NCBI GenBank assembly: GCA_902800795.1
Contig: CADCFQ010000003.1
Coordinates: 1-64,000, forward strand
Length of the DNA: 64,000 bases
Origin: an uncultured Ruminococcus sp.
GTDB taxonomy: Bacteria > Bacillota > Clostridia > Oscillospirales > Ruminococcaceae
Direction: 5' to 3'
Below, piece by piece: positions 48,647-57,095 of this stretch. The stretch's first letter is position 1. Each line of letters begins with the position of its first letter. The position numbers and the translations under genes are program-made. The notes under the pieces are model-generated. The model made no database searches, was not told the DNA's origin, and saw nothing but the letters and a program-made list of their open reading frames with translations.

Positions 48647-50545
48647 CTAGATAAGATCAGAGTCGATGTTTTCGTTGAACCAGTCCATAAAGGCGATATC
48701 GCCTGTTTTGAGCGTCTGTCTCTCCACGGAAACGCCGGGCTTCTTGTCGATCTCGGCCTGATAAACAGTGCCGTCTGCTGTGTGCAGCTCTCCGGTAAAG
48801 GGATCAAAGCCGCCATTGACTATCGCCGTCTTGAAAAACGCCAGCATCTTATTTGTCTGATAGCTGATCCTGCTCACTCTTATATCCACAACACCGGTAG
48901 AAAGGCCGAACCAATAGCTGGCAGCGTTATGTGTTTTCATCTCGTCGCCCAGCTCCCAGGCGCCCGAAAGAACAGATTGGACTATCTGAACATAATACTT
49001 GCCCCAGCTGAAATAAGGAGCGCCTATATACTTGTCCTTCTCCTCATCCATACGGAAAAGTCCCGGGCGGCTCATAAGGTCTGCCTGACCCTCATAATCA
49101 AAGTCGGCATAATACCTTATCCCCTTTTGTTTCCATTCATCACGCAGAGCGTCGATGCTCTCGCCGCAGCCAAGCACTACCCTGCATTCGGGGTCCAGCA
49201 GGGACACGCCCACCGCAAAGGCATTGAGGACTCTCTTGCTCATATTGTCAAGGTTTCTTGTAAGATATCCTATCTTTCTTTCTCCGCCCACGCCGTCACG
49301 CAGCTGTGTGTCGGCCGCAAGGACGCCCATAAGGAAGGCAGCCTCATAAAGCTTTCCGTGATAATATCTCAAGGACGAATGCTTCTGACCCACCGAGCAG
49401 CAGAGTATCTTTGCCGAGGGGTTCTTTACAGCCGCTTTGAGAGCGTCGGGTATCATTGAGGGTGACACTGCAAATATTATCTCGTTCTTATCGGCGATCG
49501 CTCGCTCGATAGTCTCCTCAGTGGTCATCTCGCCTGTGCAGTAGCTTGTGGTCACAACGTTCTCATCGGTCATCTGCTCAACATACAGCCTTCCGGCCTC
49601 ATGGCTGTCCGTCCAGCGTGACAGCTCGGGGTCAGCGTCATAGATAAACGCAGCCTTCAGCGGCGACTGGGCAGTATACTTCTTCTTGCCCTGGATAAAC
49701 TGTCTGAACCGTGAGGTCTTCTGCTCGGCCGCCTCCGGAGCAGAGTCCAGGAAAGCGATATCGTCCGAGGTGACAGCCGAGAGCTCCGAGCTTGCAAGCT
49801 TGATGTTCTTGATTATCTGCTCCTCGGTATCCCTGAACAGAGTCTTCATCGGGAATATGGAGATATACATAAGGAACGCTTCCGAAAGCGCCCTGTCGTC
49901 ATCTATCTTCAGAACGCTCCTGCACTTCTTGCAGAAGCTGAAATAAGCAAGCTTCAGCTCGCTGCACACTGACTCCGGCCATTTCTTATCGAGGTCACGT
50001 CCCAGCAGGTCGGCCAGCTTTTCATAGCTTCCCACCTCGGTAAACACGATATAGATATTCTTCGTTGCCGCATAAAAGCGCAGATACTCGCTGTAGACTT
50101 TATATTCCTTGGTGTCCGAAGGCTTAGGCATTATGCGTCTTACATCCGCAAGGATAAACTCCATATCGCCGAAACGGGAAACAGACACACGCTTGTTTCC
50201 CTCCTGGACATAGTAGTTGTTCATATACTCATAGACCTTTATAGCGTCTCTTATGCCCTCATTCATAAAGGAATCATAGAGGTTCGACCACTTTGTGGCA
50301 AACTCGCTCCCCTCTTCAAGCAGGGGCATAAAGTTATTTGCAAAGGCAGAGTTGCGGCCGGCTTCCTTGTTTCCGATTATCCTTTTTACAGGCAGCTCCA
50401 GAAGACCCAGCCTGACCTCGCTGGAAGCAGACCTGACCTCGGGCATCTCGTCAAGTATCGGCAGATAAGGGTCGATCCCCTTTTTCTTTGCCTCCCTGAC
50501 GGCTTCCTCCGCAAGCTTCTTTGCGGCTTTATAATCTTCTCTCAT
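48647..50545 (-). CDS. Cytoplasmic ParB-like/BMP-family (nucleoside-binding-like) protein
   Basis: The 632-residue protein has no signal peptide or lipobox. Residues about 1-160 include a ParB/sulfiredoxin-like segment (YEYMNNYYVQEGNKRVSVSR, then FILADVRRIMP). Residues about 290-632 resemble BMP/Med-type substrate-binding domains (KAAFIYDADPELSRWTDSHE, NEIIFAVSPSM, AAFLMGVLAA, GVSLLDPECRV, GIRYYADFDY). Normally BMP proteins bind purine nucleosides outside the cell. Here the domain must act inside, probably as a sensor. It lies 36 nt after the MATE-ATPase gene. The ATG has GAGGAGG 6 nt upstream. Confidence 0.8.
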   Translation of the reverse strand: MREDYKAAKKLAEEAVREAKKKGIDPYLPILDEMPEVRSASSEVRLGLLELPVKRIIGNKEAGRNSAFANNFMPLLEEGSEFATKWSNLYDSFMNEGIRDAIKVYEYMNNYYVQEGNKRVSVSRFGDMEFILADVRRIMPKPSDTKEYKVYSEYLRFYAATKNIYIVFTEVGSYEKLADLLGRDLDKKWPESVCSELKLAYFSFCKKCRSVLKIDDDRALSEAFLMYISIFPMKTLFRDTEEQIIKNIKLASSELSAVTSDDIAFLDSAPEAAEQKTSRFRQFIQGKKKYTAQSPLKAAFIYDADPELSRWTDSHEAGRLYVEQMTDENVVTTSYCTGEMTTEETIERAIADKNEIIFAVSPSMIPDALKAAVKNPSAKILCCSVGQKHSSLRYYHGKLYEAAFLMGVLAADTQLRDGVGGERKIGYLTRNLDNMSKRVLNAFAVGVSLLDPECRVVLGCGESIDALRDEWKQKGIRYYADFDYEGQADLMSRPGLFRMDEEKDKYIGAPYFSWGKYYVQIVQSVLSGAWELGDEMKTHNAASYWFGLSTGVVDIRVSRISYQTNKMLAFFKTAIVNGGFDPFTGELHTADGTVYQAEIDKKPGVSVERQTLKTGDIAFMDWFNENIDSDLI

Positions 50546-50580
50546 AAGCTACCTCCTCTGTATTGTGATTGCGTTGTATC

Positions 50581-52335
50581 CTACACCTTTATCGTTAGCA
50601 CATTAAGGCCCAGGACATAGTTATAATCCATTTCCTTGCTTATCCTGCACACCATCCTGATACCGATATTGTGAGTAACATCGTCAGGCTTGAAAAGCTT
50701 TGCAAACTCCTTCGGGTCAAAGGGCTTGCAGCTGTCCTTGAAGCGTATCAGGATCTCGTCCTTTTTATAGACGACCCTGATATCTATGCTGTTTTTCCTG
50801 TCCTTTTCAAAGCCGTGATCCACAATATTGCCTGCCATCTCCTCGATACACAGGCCGCTGTAAAATGCGTGCTTGTAGACCACGCCGTGATCGGTACAGA
50901 AGTCAAATACCCTCTGGGAGGTATCCAGCACATCGTCCTGATTCGTTACGGAGATATCCAGCCTGTCCTCCTCGGGAACGCCGAAGTCCGGTCTTATGAC
51001 CAGCAGGTCCTCCAGGCTTGTGGGGAGCTTTCCGTTTACCCATACCGAATAGAGGATGATAGCTGCTGTGGTATAATAGCCGGCCAGAGGCTGGGCTATC
51101 CATATACCCATAGCGCCCATGAAAGGAGCAAGTATCAGCGAGCTCAGACACACGCCGATGACTCCGTCTATAACGGAAATGATATTTACTATCTTCATCC
51201 TGTCCGAGCACTGGTAGTAGTTAAGGAATACCACACAGAAAGCGCTAAGCGGCATCGAGATCGGGAAGATGCGGAAATACTGCAAAGCCAGCCTGTATAC
51301 CTCGGAGCCGGGGTCGCTGTAGAAAAAGCTTGTGAAAAGCGGTGCTAACAGAATGGATATCGCTGCCGCACCGGCAACAAGACCGACACCCTTTGTAAGG
51401 GCTGTCTTCATTATCATAAGAAGGCCTGCTCTGTCTTCCTCGCCGTAATAAACGCTTGCCAGAAGCCTTGTGGCCGAAGCCACGCCGGCTGTCACCGCAT
51501 AGTAGACACAGCCGAAGGTCCCCACCGACGCAAAGGCCGCCAGTGCGTTCCTGCCTGCAAAGCGAAGTATCATCTGGTTGAGGGCAAGGCCTCTGACTGT
51601 CAGACAAAGCTGGACTATGGCGCCTGGTATGCCTATCTTTATCATCGGTGCAAGATAGGAAAGATCAAGCCCCTTGATACTGAAACGAACGGCAGACTTG
51701 CCTGTGAAATAATAGCTTGCCTGAACGATGCAGAAAAGCCAGCTGCTTATAGTAGTGGAAAGGCCGAGACCGAACATCCCCAGAGAGAATACCCTGACGA
51801 ACAGGAGGTTTAGAGCCACATTCGAGACCGCCATAACGGCGATACCCACATAGGTGCGCTTTTCCTGCTGCTCCAGCTGAAGGAACACCGACAGCTGTGC
51901 GGATATCATAGTCCCGGTTATACCGAAGGACATTCCCCTGAGATACTGCGCCATATCAGCCGCAGTCTTCGTATCGGCGCCGAGTATGCCGCCGACAAGA
52001 GACGGCGCAAACAGACAAGGCAGCGCTATCACTCCCGAGAACGCAAGCGTCACTAAAAGATCGAGCGAGAACACCTTGCCGGTCTTGTCAAGCTCGCCCT
52101 TGCCTATAAACTGTCCGCACATTATCTGCGAGCCGCCCAGCATGACCGCATTTACGGTGTCGGTGAATTTTAGCAAAGGCAGATAAAGCCCTATAACGCT
52201 GATCGCTATGGGGCCTATGAACCGGCTTGCTATCGCACCGTCGATTATGGAGTTTATGCTTCCTATAGCCACCAGTATTATCTGGACAGGCAGAAGACGG
52301 AAGAACAATCTTGTTATGATCTTGGAATCACCCAT
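50581..52335 (-). CDS. MATE-family transporter fused to an RsbW-like ATPase domain
   Basis: The 584-residue protein has twelve likely membrane helices of the MATE/multidrug efflux fold (about 10-450). Marks include GSINSIIDGAIASRFIG near the start and VMLGGSQIMCGQFIGKGEL. After a short linker, residues about 465-584 form a GHKL ATPase of the anti-sigma kinase type: N-box LCIEEMAGNIVDHGF, G1 DSCKPFDPKEF, G2 HNIGIRMVCRISKEMDYNY. Ordinary MATE proteins end at about 450 residues and use ion gradients. The gene lies 18 nt after a STAS gene, the classical partner of such ATPases, so transport and partner switching are physically linked in one protein. Confidence 0.92.
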   Translation of the reverse strand: MGDSKIITRLFFRLLPVQIILVAIGSINSIIDGAIASRFIGPIAISVIGLYLPLLKFTDTVNAVMLGGSQIMCGQFIGKGELDKTGKVFSLDLLVTLAFSGVIALPCLFAPSLVGGILGADTKTAADMAQYLRGMSFGITGTMISAQLSVFLQLEQQEKRTYVGIAVMAVSNVALNLLFVRVFSLGMFGLGLSTTISSWLFCIVQASYYFTGKSAVRFSIKGLDLSYLAPMIKIGIPGAIVQLCLTVRGLALNQMILRFAGRNALAAFASVGTFGCVYYAVTAGVASATRLLASVYYGEEDRAGLLMIMKTALTKGVGLVAGAAAISILLAPLFTSFFYSDPGSEVYRLALQYFRIFPISMPLSAFCVVFLNYYQCSDRMKIVNIISVIDGVIGVCLSSLILAPFMGAMGIWIAQPLAGYYTTAAIILYSVWVNGKLPTSLEDLLVIRPDFGVPEEDRLDISVTNQDDVLDTSQRVFDFCTDHGVVYKHAFYSGLCIEEMAGNIVDHGFEKDRKNSIDIRVVYKKDEILIRFKDSCKPFDPKEFAKLFKPDDVTHNIGIRMVCRISKEMDYNYVLGLNVLTIKV

Positions 52336-52353
52336 ATCGGTTCCTCTTTTTCA

Positions 52354-52656
52354 TCAGTATTCGATAGGTAAGAATTCGGTAAAGCCTGTCACCTCAAAGA
52401 TCTCCAGGATCTCGTCATTTGCATTGAATATCTTCATCGAGCCGCCTCTTCTGTCCATTTCCTGGGTGGCGGTTATGAGCATTCTCAGTCCTGCCGAGGA
52501 GATATAAACAACGTTCTTGAAATCAAAGTCAAGAGCCTTGACCTCATCGGGCATAGACAGCACTGTCTTTTCGATCTCGGGCGCTGTCTTTGCGTCGATC
52601 CTACCGGTTATTGTGACAGTGAACTTGTTCGCTGTATGAAGAGTAGCTATCTGCAT
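52354..52656 (-). CDS. STAS-domain antagonist, partner of the MATE-ATPase fusion
   Basis: The 100-residue SpoIIAA/RsbV-type protein has the phosphorylatable serine in VVYISSAGLRMLITATQEM and the tail ILEIFEVTGFTEFL. The start chosen is the ATG about 9 nt beyond AAAGGA; the ATG at 52665 sits too close to that site. It is the first gene of the operon STAS, MATE-ATPase, BMP-type sensor, metallophosphoesterase, and a paralogue of the STAS protein at 32000. Confidence 0.9.
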   Translation of the reverse strand: MQIATLHTANKFTVTITGRIDAKTAPEIEKTVLSMPDEVKALDFDFKNVVYISSAGLRMLITATQEMDRRGGSMKIFNANDEILEIFEVTGFTEFLPIEY

Positions 52657-52682
52657 GAAAATCATCCTTTCGTTTCAAAAAA

Positions 52683-52700
52683 TGTAAGCGTTTACTTACA
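52683..52700. promoter_or_regulatory. Operator-like palindrome TGTAAGCGTTTACTTACA (cre-like)
   Basis: TGTAAG and CTTACA form an inverted repeat across the predicted transcription start of the STAS-MATE operon. The core TGTAAGCGTTTACT matches the CcpA cre consensus (TGNAANCGNWNNCA type) except at the last base, so carbon catabolite repression is possible. A dedicated repressor is the alternative. Confidence 0.6.
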
Positions 52701-52705
52701 CTTGT

Positions 52706-52734
52706 ATTATAGCACAATAAATTTCAAAAGTAAA
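52706..52734 (-). promoter_or_regulatory. Sigma-A promoter of the STAS-MATE operon
   Basis: TTTACT (52729-52734) and TATAAT (52706-52711) are 17 nt apart on the minus strand, with the palindrome just downstream. Confidence 0.75.
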
Positions 52735-52744
52735 GCATTTATTG

Positions 52745-53080
52745 CAGGTGCGTACACCAGGGGCGAGCCCCTGGACCGCCTCCCCCACCCATCCGGGTTC
52801 CGTGCAAACTATTAGTGCCTCCCTGCCCTCCCCGGAGGGGAGGGGGATAGCTTCAACGGAACTTTTCAGTTGCACACTGCGTGAACCTTGGGAAATAGCT
52901 GAAATGTCTATTTTACAACAAAGCTGTAATAATCCGCCAGGGGCAAAGCCGTGCGGCGAGCACCTTGCTGCCAAGTGTAAAAGCTCGTTCAACAACTATG
53001 TTCAGCCCCGAGCCAGACAAATCTTTAGCTTTGCACAAGTCACTGGGCGAGGGAATTGGGTCCCGGCGTACACGCCTGGC
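52745..53080. repeat. Dispersed mosaic intergenic repeat, copy D
   Basis: It contains CAGGGGCGAGCCCCTGG, the CCTCCCCGGAGGGGAGGGGG palindrome, CACTGCGTGAACCTTGG, GCCGTGCGGCGAGCACC, CAGCCCCGAGCCAGAC and the closing CCCGGCGTACACGCCTGG. Its last about 40 bases are inside the reading frame of the second sortase. Confidence 0.85.
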
Positions 53081-53696
53081 ACCTCACTACCACTCTGCTG
53101 TAGCCGCTCCAGGTGCAGGTGAACACTGTCAGGTCCCAGTCCTCGCTTTTGTCATCCAGCTTTTCCCCCTCAAGGCCGCCCAGCAGCTCGAACCAGCCCA
53201 CGGTATAGCTGTGCTGTCTGCCGTTCACATCGGTGAATATGATCTCGTCTCCCACCGCCAGCTGATCGAGATCGATAAGGTAAGAGGTATAATTGTGGCC
53301 GCAGATAATAAGGTCGCCCTGTCTTACATCTCCGCTGTACTGGCACAGAGCATGGTGCATTTTATTATAGTCCCAGCCCTTGGTGACGGGCAGTTCCAGA
53401 TCGAGCTTAGGTATCTCAAGCAGCCCTATATAAAGCTCGCCGTCGATATCCAGCGGTATCAGCTCCTCAGCCTCGGTCTCGGCGCTTTCGTCCTGTGCCC
53501 GGCTGTCAGCGCCTGAGTCGGTGTTTTGCTGTCCGGTCTGCGCTTCAATATGCTCTCTTATGACCGCTGCCGTTTTCTCGGCGGCTTCGCCGGCTTTTTT
53601 GTCGGTGTACCTGTTATAAGCAACGAGGGACACCGCTGCACAAAGCACCAATGCCCCTGCTGCGATCAGCAAGCGACCGCATTTTTTGTTAGTCAT
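53040..53696 (-). CDS. Second sortase of the pilus operon, C terminus encoded by a repeat
   Basis: The 218-residue sortase has one membrane helix (about 8-28), a charged linker and a catalytic domain: His in IICGHNYTSYL, Cys in LTVFTCTWSGY and Arg in RVVVRC. The pattern is closer to class B/E-like sortases than to the class C enzyme next to it. It may attach the finished pilus to the wall or process the minor subunit. The final residues after RVVVRC (QACTPGPNSLAQ) are translated from repeat copy D, so the original end has been replaced. It overlaps the minor pilin gene by 8 nt. Confidence 0.88.
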   Translation of the reverse strand: MTNKKCGRLLIAAGALVLCAAVSLVAYNRYTDKKAGEAAEKTAAVIREHIEAQTGQQNTDSGADSRAQDESAETEAEELIPLDIDGELYIGLLEIPKLDLELPVTKGWDYNKMHHALCQYSGDVRQGDLIICGHNYTSYLIDLDQLAVGDEIIFTDVNGRQHSYTVGWFELLGGLEGEKLDDKSEDWDLTVFTCTWSGYSRVVVRCQACTPGPNSLAQ

Positions 53697-54447
53697 TACT
53701 GTTATCCTTCTTGGTATATATCCTTATCCCCATAGCGACCAGAGTCAGACCCAGGATCGCCATAACAGGCACAGGCCACCAGAGCTGTCCTGTCTGAGGA
53801 ATGCTTTTCTTGCCGCTGCCGTCAGCGTCACCGCCGCCGGTGTCCTTACCGGAGCTTGTGTCTGTGGTGCTGCTGTCGGTCATCGAGGATGAGTCGGGAG
53901 TGCTTTCAGATGTGCTCTCCGAAGAGCTCTCGCTCGAGCTGCTGTCCTCCGGGATATCCTCAGCCTCCAGCTTTGCCATTACCTCGGTGTCGCCGTCCTT
54001 GACCTCGACTATCGAAGGCACGGACGTATACTGTCTGCTGCCGATGGTCTGAGAGGAAGCGGTAATAAAATATATCCCTGCCTCGCCGACCTCGGCTCTT
54101 GCGATGCCCTCATCATCGGCTGTCACCAGAATATCAGGCTCGAGCTGACTGTCAAAGATAAACTGAGATATCTTTTCTGCGGTCTGCGCCACAGCCTCGG
54201 CGCTCAGATCATCGAAATCGGCTCCGCTTTCCGCAAAGGTCTCGTTCAGCGCAAAGCTGCCGTCCGCAGCCCTTGAGCCAATACAATATACACGCCATTT
54301 CATCGGCACAGGCTCGTCGCCGTACCTGCTGTTTATAACTATAGCTCCGTCAGAGGCAAAAACCCTCAGCGGCAGCATCAGAAGCATAGCCAGCACAATG
54401 CCGACTGCCGCCGCCAGCGTCATTCCCCTCCTTGATACAGTTCTCAT
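53689..54447 (-). CDS. Minor (basal-type) pilin with IPQTG sorting signal
   Basis: The 252-residue protein starts at the ATG 7 nt after GGGAGG. A signal peptide (about 1-32) is followed by one Ig-like SpaA/FctB-type domain, a Ser/Thr/Asp-rich stalk (about 165-215) and an IPQTG motif with hydrophobic helix and KK tail. The size, the stalk and the place between two sortase genes fit a basal pilin that fixes the pilus to peptidoglycan. Confidence 0.85.
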   Translation of the reverse strand: MRTVSRRGMTLAAAVGIVLAMLLMLPLRVFASDGAIVINSRYGDEPVPMKWRVYCIGSRAADGSFALNETFAESGADFDDLSAEAVAQTAEKISQFIFDSQLEPDILVTADDEGIARAEVGEAGIYFITASSQTIGSRQYTSVPSIVEVKDGDTEVMAKLEAEDIPEDSSSSESSSESTSESTPDSSSMTDSSTTDTSSGKDTGGGDADGSGKKSIPQTGQLWWPVPVMAILGLTLVAMGIRIYTKKDNSND

Positions 54448-54477
54448 ACTCATACCTCCCAAAAGCCCTCGGGCTCT

Positions 54478-55362
54478 CTAGCTTTTATCCTTATCGCTCT
54501 CAAGCACCGAGAGCGGATCCTTATGCGGAAATCTTTTTTTCTTCCTGCCTCCGAACAGCCACCAGCCAAGAAGGCCTGCCACAGGCAGAGCCGCTATGAA
54601 CGGCACCACTGCCATAGTGTCAAGCATTACCGCATCAGGCGGCACCTTGACAGGGCCGTTTTCATCGATATATCCTGTTCCCGACCTGTGTGCTGTCACC
54701 AGCAGCCTGTGTGTGTTTATACCGTAGGGCGTACAGGTCATAAGCGTCACAAGGTCACGGTCCGGGTCTATCGCCAGCTTTTTCGTGTCGTCCGGCAAAA
54801 CTATGCTTATCTCCTCCACCTCATAGGTGTATACCTCTTTGAGGACGGTTATCGTAAACTCGTCTCCCTCCACCAGCTTGTCAAGATCTGTGAAAAGCTT
54901 TGCCGAGGGCAGACCTCTGTGCGCCGAGATAACGGCATGGGTGCCCTTGCCGCCCACAGGCAGAGACGAGCCCTGAAGATGACCCACCGCCACATTCAGA
55001 ACGCCTTCGCTGGTGCCGTGATAGACCGGCAGCTCGACGCCTATCTGCGGGATATTGATTATCCCCATAACGCCTGTGCCCGTGATGTCGAGTATCTTAT
55101 CATAATCCGGCACTGACTCATAGTCAAGAAGCGGCGCCGAAAGCTCGGAGAGCTGTTTGTTATACTCCCTTGCTCTTTCAATAAGCTCTTTTTCCTTTTT
55201 GTCATCCAGCTTGTTTGCTGCTTTCTGATAGGCAGCCACCACACGGCTCTGGAGTCTTGTGTTCCACCAGTCACTTACAGCCGGATAAAGCATTACGGAG
55301 AGTCCCACCAGAAACACTATCACAAGGACGATAGTTGTCGCTCTGTTCTTTTTGTTACTCAT
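54478..55362 (-). CDS. Class C (pilus-polymerising) sortase
   Basis: The 294-residue enzyme has an N-terminal helix (about 9-28), catalytic His in ISAHRGLPSAKLF, Cys in LVTLMTCTPYGINTHR and Arg in HRLLVTAHR, and a C-terminal membrane helix (about 245-265) with a basic tail. Two membrane helices and TLMTCTPYGxNTHR are the hallmarks of class C. It should link pilin subunits through the Lys of the ITPK motif and the LPxTG-like signal of the neighbouring pilins. Confidence 0.95.
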   Translation of the reverse strand: MSNKKNRATTIVLVIVFLVGLSVMLYPAVSDWWNTRLQSRVVAAYQKAANKLDDKKEKELIERAREYNKQLSELSAPLLDYESVPDYDKILDITGTGVMGIINIPQIGVELPVYHGTSEGVLNVAVGHLQGSSLPVGGKGTHAVISAHRGLPSAKLFTDLDKLVEGDEFTITVLKEVYTYEVEEISIVLPDDTKKLAIDPDRDLVTLMTCTPYGINTHRLLVTAHRSGTGYIDENGPVKVPPDAVMLDTMAVVPFIAALPVAGLLGWWLFGGRKKKRFPHKDPLSVLESDKDKS

Positions 55363-55379
55363 GAGACCCTCCCTAATGC

Positions 55380-55401
55380 CCGACGGCGCTCAGGCCGTCG
55401 G
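55380..55401 (-). other. Intra-operon hairpin between the major pilin and sortase C genes
   Basis: CCGACGGC and GCCGTCGG form a perfect 8-bp stem with a six-base loop and no U-run. It may protect the 3' end of the major pilin message or lower sortase expression relative to pilin. Confidence 0.6.
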
Positions 55402-55444
55402 ACGAAGGTTAAATTAAATTACTTAGCTTTTTTGCAAAGGAGAA

Positions 55445-57049
55445 TTACTGCTCTCTCTTTGCTCTCTTTCTTGCAACGAGGACTACGCCTGCTGCTGCTG
55501 CTGTAAGGCCGCCGCCAACATAGAACAGTGTGGTACCGATGCCGCCTGTCTCGGGAAGCTCTGCGCCCTCCTTGGCGTTTACGATCTCAGTTGCGATCGT
55601 GCCGTTATCAGTGTCAGGAGTGAATCCGCTGTCTGTTACTTGCAGTTCCTCAAAAGCGGTCGTTCCGTTATCGACAACATATGTCCAGTCGCCTGCATTG
55701 TTCATGTCAACATTTACAGTAAACTCAATGTCTTGTCCAAGAGGAGTATAGCCCTCGGGAGCCTCTGTCTCACGGATGTAATACTTTTCTGAATCCAGAC
55801 CTGCAACTATGAACTTACCGTCATCTTCGGTAGTTACCTCTGTTCCGCTATCAACATCATCAGCCCAGCCGGCAAACTTGCCGTTTGTGATGATAGCAGC
55901 CTTGGTCTTATCTGCATTGAGAAGCTTGAACTTAGCGCCGTCAAGCTCTTCCTGTGTTACCTCATCTGTCTTGGTAGCATCGAGTGTATAAGTGAATACA
56001 ACTGTTCCGTCCGGGGCGGTCTCCGTGGTATCGTCGTGTTCGCCGTGGTCATCTATTCCGTTGCCGTCATACTCATAGTCTGTGGAATATTTAAGTGTAA
56101 CACCGTTTGTGTTTCCAAGCCGACCGATAACCGCATCGGTATCAAGAACTGCGCTGTATTTTACAACGATCTTGCTGTCCTTGTCCACGCCCTGAACAGC
56201 CTTGATATTGTTGAACTTGATGCTGATGTTTGTAGAACCGTCATCATTTGTTGTTTTTGTAATGGCAGCCTGATCTGTGATGTCTGTCTCGCCGTTCAAA
56301 AGAACCTGGAAAGCAGAAGTCTCGGGAGCCACAAAGCCGGCAGCAAGACGGTCAACGAACTCATAGTAATAGCCGTTAGTGTAGTTGCCCAGTGTCTCGG
56401 GAAGCGAGCCTACCAGCTCGAAAGGAACTGCCTCGCCTATGCAGTAGTCGGCTGCATCATTGTATTTAGGCTCGTAAAGATCTTCGTCCATAACATCGCC
56501 GAGCGAAACTGTCCTGTCGTCCTCCTTGACCTTCTTCTCTACCTTGGGAGCACCAAGCTTCGGTGTGATCTGTGTGTTAGCATCCAATTTGAGAAGGATA
56601 TCAGCCTGACCTCCATCAGCGTCAGACTCGCTGATGTAATAATAACCATTTGATAACTCAGTGCTTTCTCCTTTTACAAGCGGGGTTGGATTTCCTTCTA
56701 TAACCCCATCTGTTTTAAGCACCGAAAGAATCTGTTCAGCGCTCATTCCATCAAGAGCCTTGAGAGCATTTGCCGGTGTCTTATCATCGCCGCTAAGGTT
56801 AAGAGCAGCATAAAGATTAGCAGCATTTACGTTATAACCAATGCTCAGATCTTTTGTCAAAAGCTCTCCGTTTTCATAATTGCCCTGAAAGATCTGATAT
56901 GCTCCATAAGTATTATTTGCGCTGTCTCCTACGGATATAACGCTCGTTCCGACTGCGGGTGGCTCTGATGCGAAAGCTGTCATTCCCACAACGCTCACTG
57001 CCATTGTCATTGCTGCCACGGTAGCTGCTATCCTCTTTGTTAATTTCAT
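55445..57049 (-). CDS. Major pilin (SpaA-type backbone subunit) with LPETG signal
   Basis: The 534-residue protein starts at the ATG after AAAGGAG; the longer open frame upstream is not supported. It has a signal peptide (1-32), a pilin-motif-like segment (ANTQITPKLGAPKVEKKVKE, with Lys for cross-linking), two or more CnaB/SpaA isopeptide domains with an E-box (YYIRETEAPEGYTPL), and ELPETGGIGTTLF with a membrane helix and RKRAKREQ tail. It would form the pilus shaft through sortase C. Confidence 0.93.
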   Translation of the reverse strand: MKLTKRIAATVAAMTMAVSVVGMTAFASEPPAVGTSVISVGDSANNTYGAYQIFQGNYENGELLTKDLSIGYNVNAANLYAALNLSGDDKTPANALKALDGMSAEQILSVLKTDGVIEGNPTPLVKGESTELSNGYYYISESDADGGQADILLKLDANTQITPKLGAPKVEKKVKEDDRTVSLGDVMDEDLYEPKYNDAADYCIGEAVPFELVGSLPETLGNYTNGYYYEFVDRLAAGFVAPETSAFQVLLNGETDITDQAAITKTTNDDGSTNISIKFNNIKAVQGVDKDSKIVVKYSAVLDTDAVIGRLGNTNGVTLKYSTDYEYDGNGIDDHGEHDDTTETAPDGTVVFTYTLDATKTDEVTQEELDGAKFKLLNADKTKAAIITNGKFAGWADDVDSGTEVTTEDDGKFIVAGLDSEKYYIRETEAPEGYTPLGQDIEFTVNVDMNNAGDWTYVVDNGTTAFEELQVTDSGFTPDTDNGTIATEIVNAKEGAELPETGGIGTTLFYVGGGLTAAAAGVVLVARKRAKREQ

Positions 57050-57095
57050 AAAAAACACTCCTTTTTTGATTTGAGATAATATACTATATCCAAGC

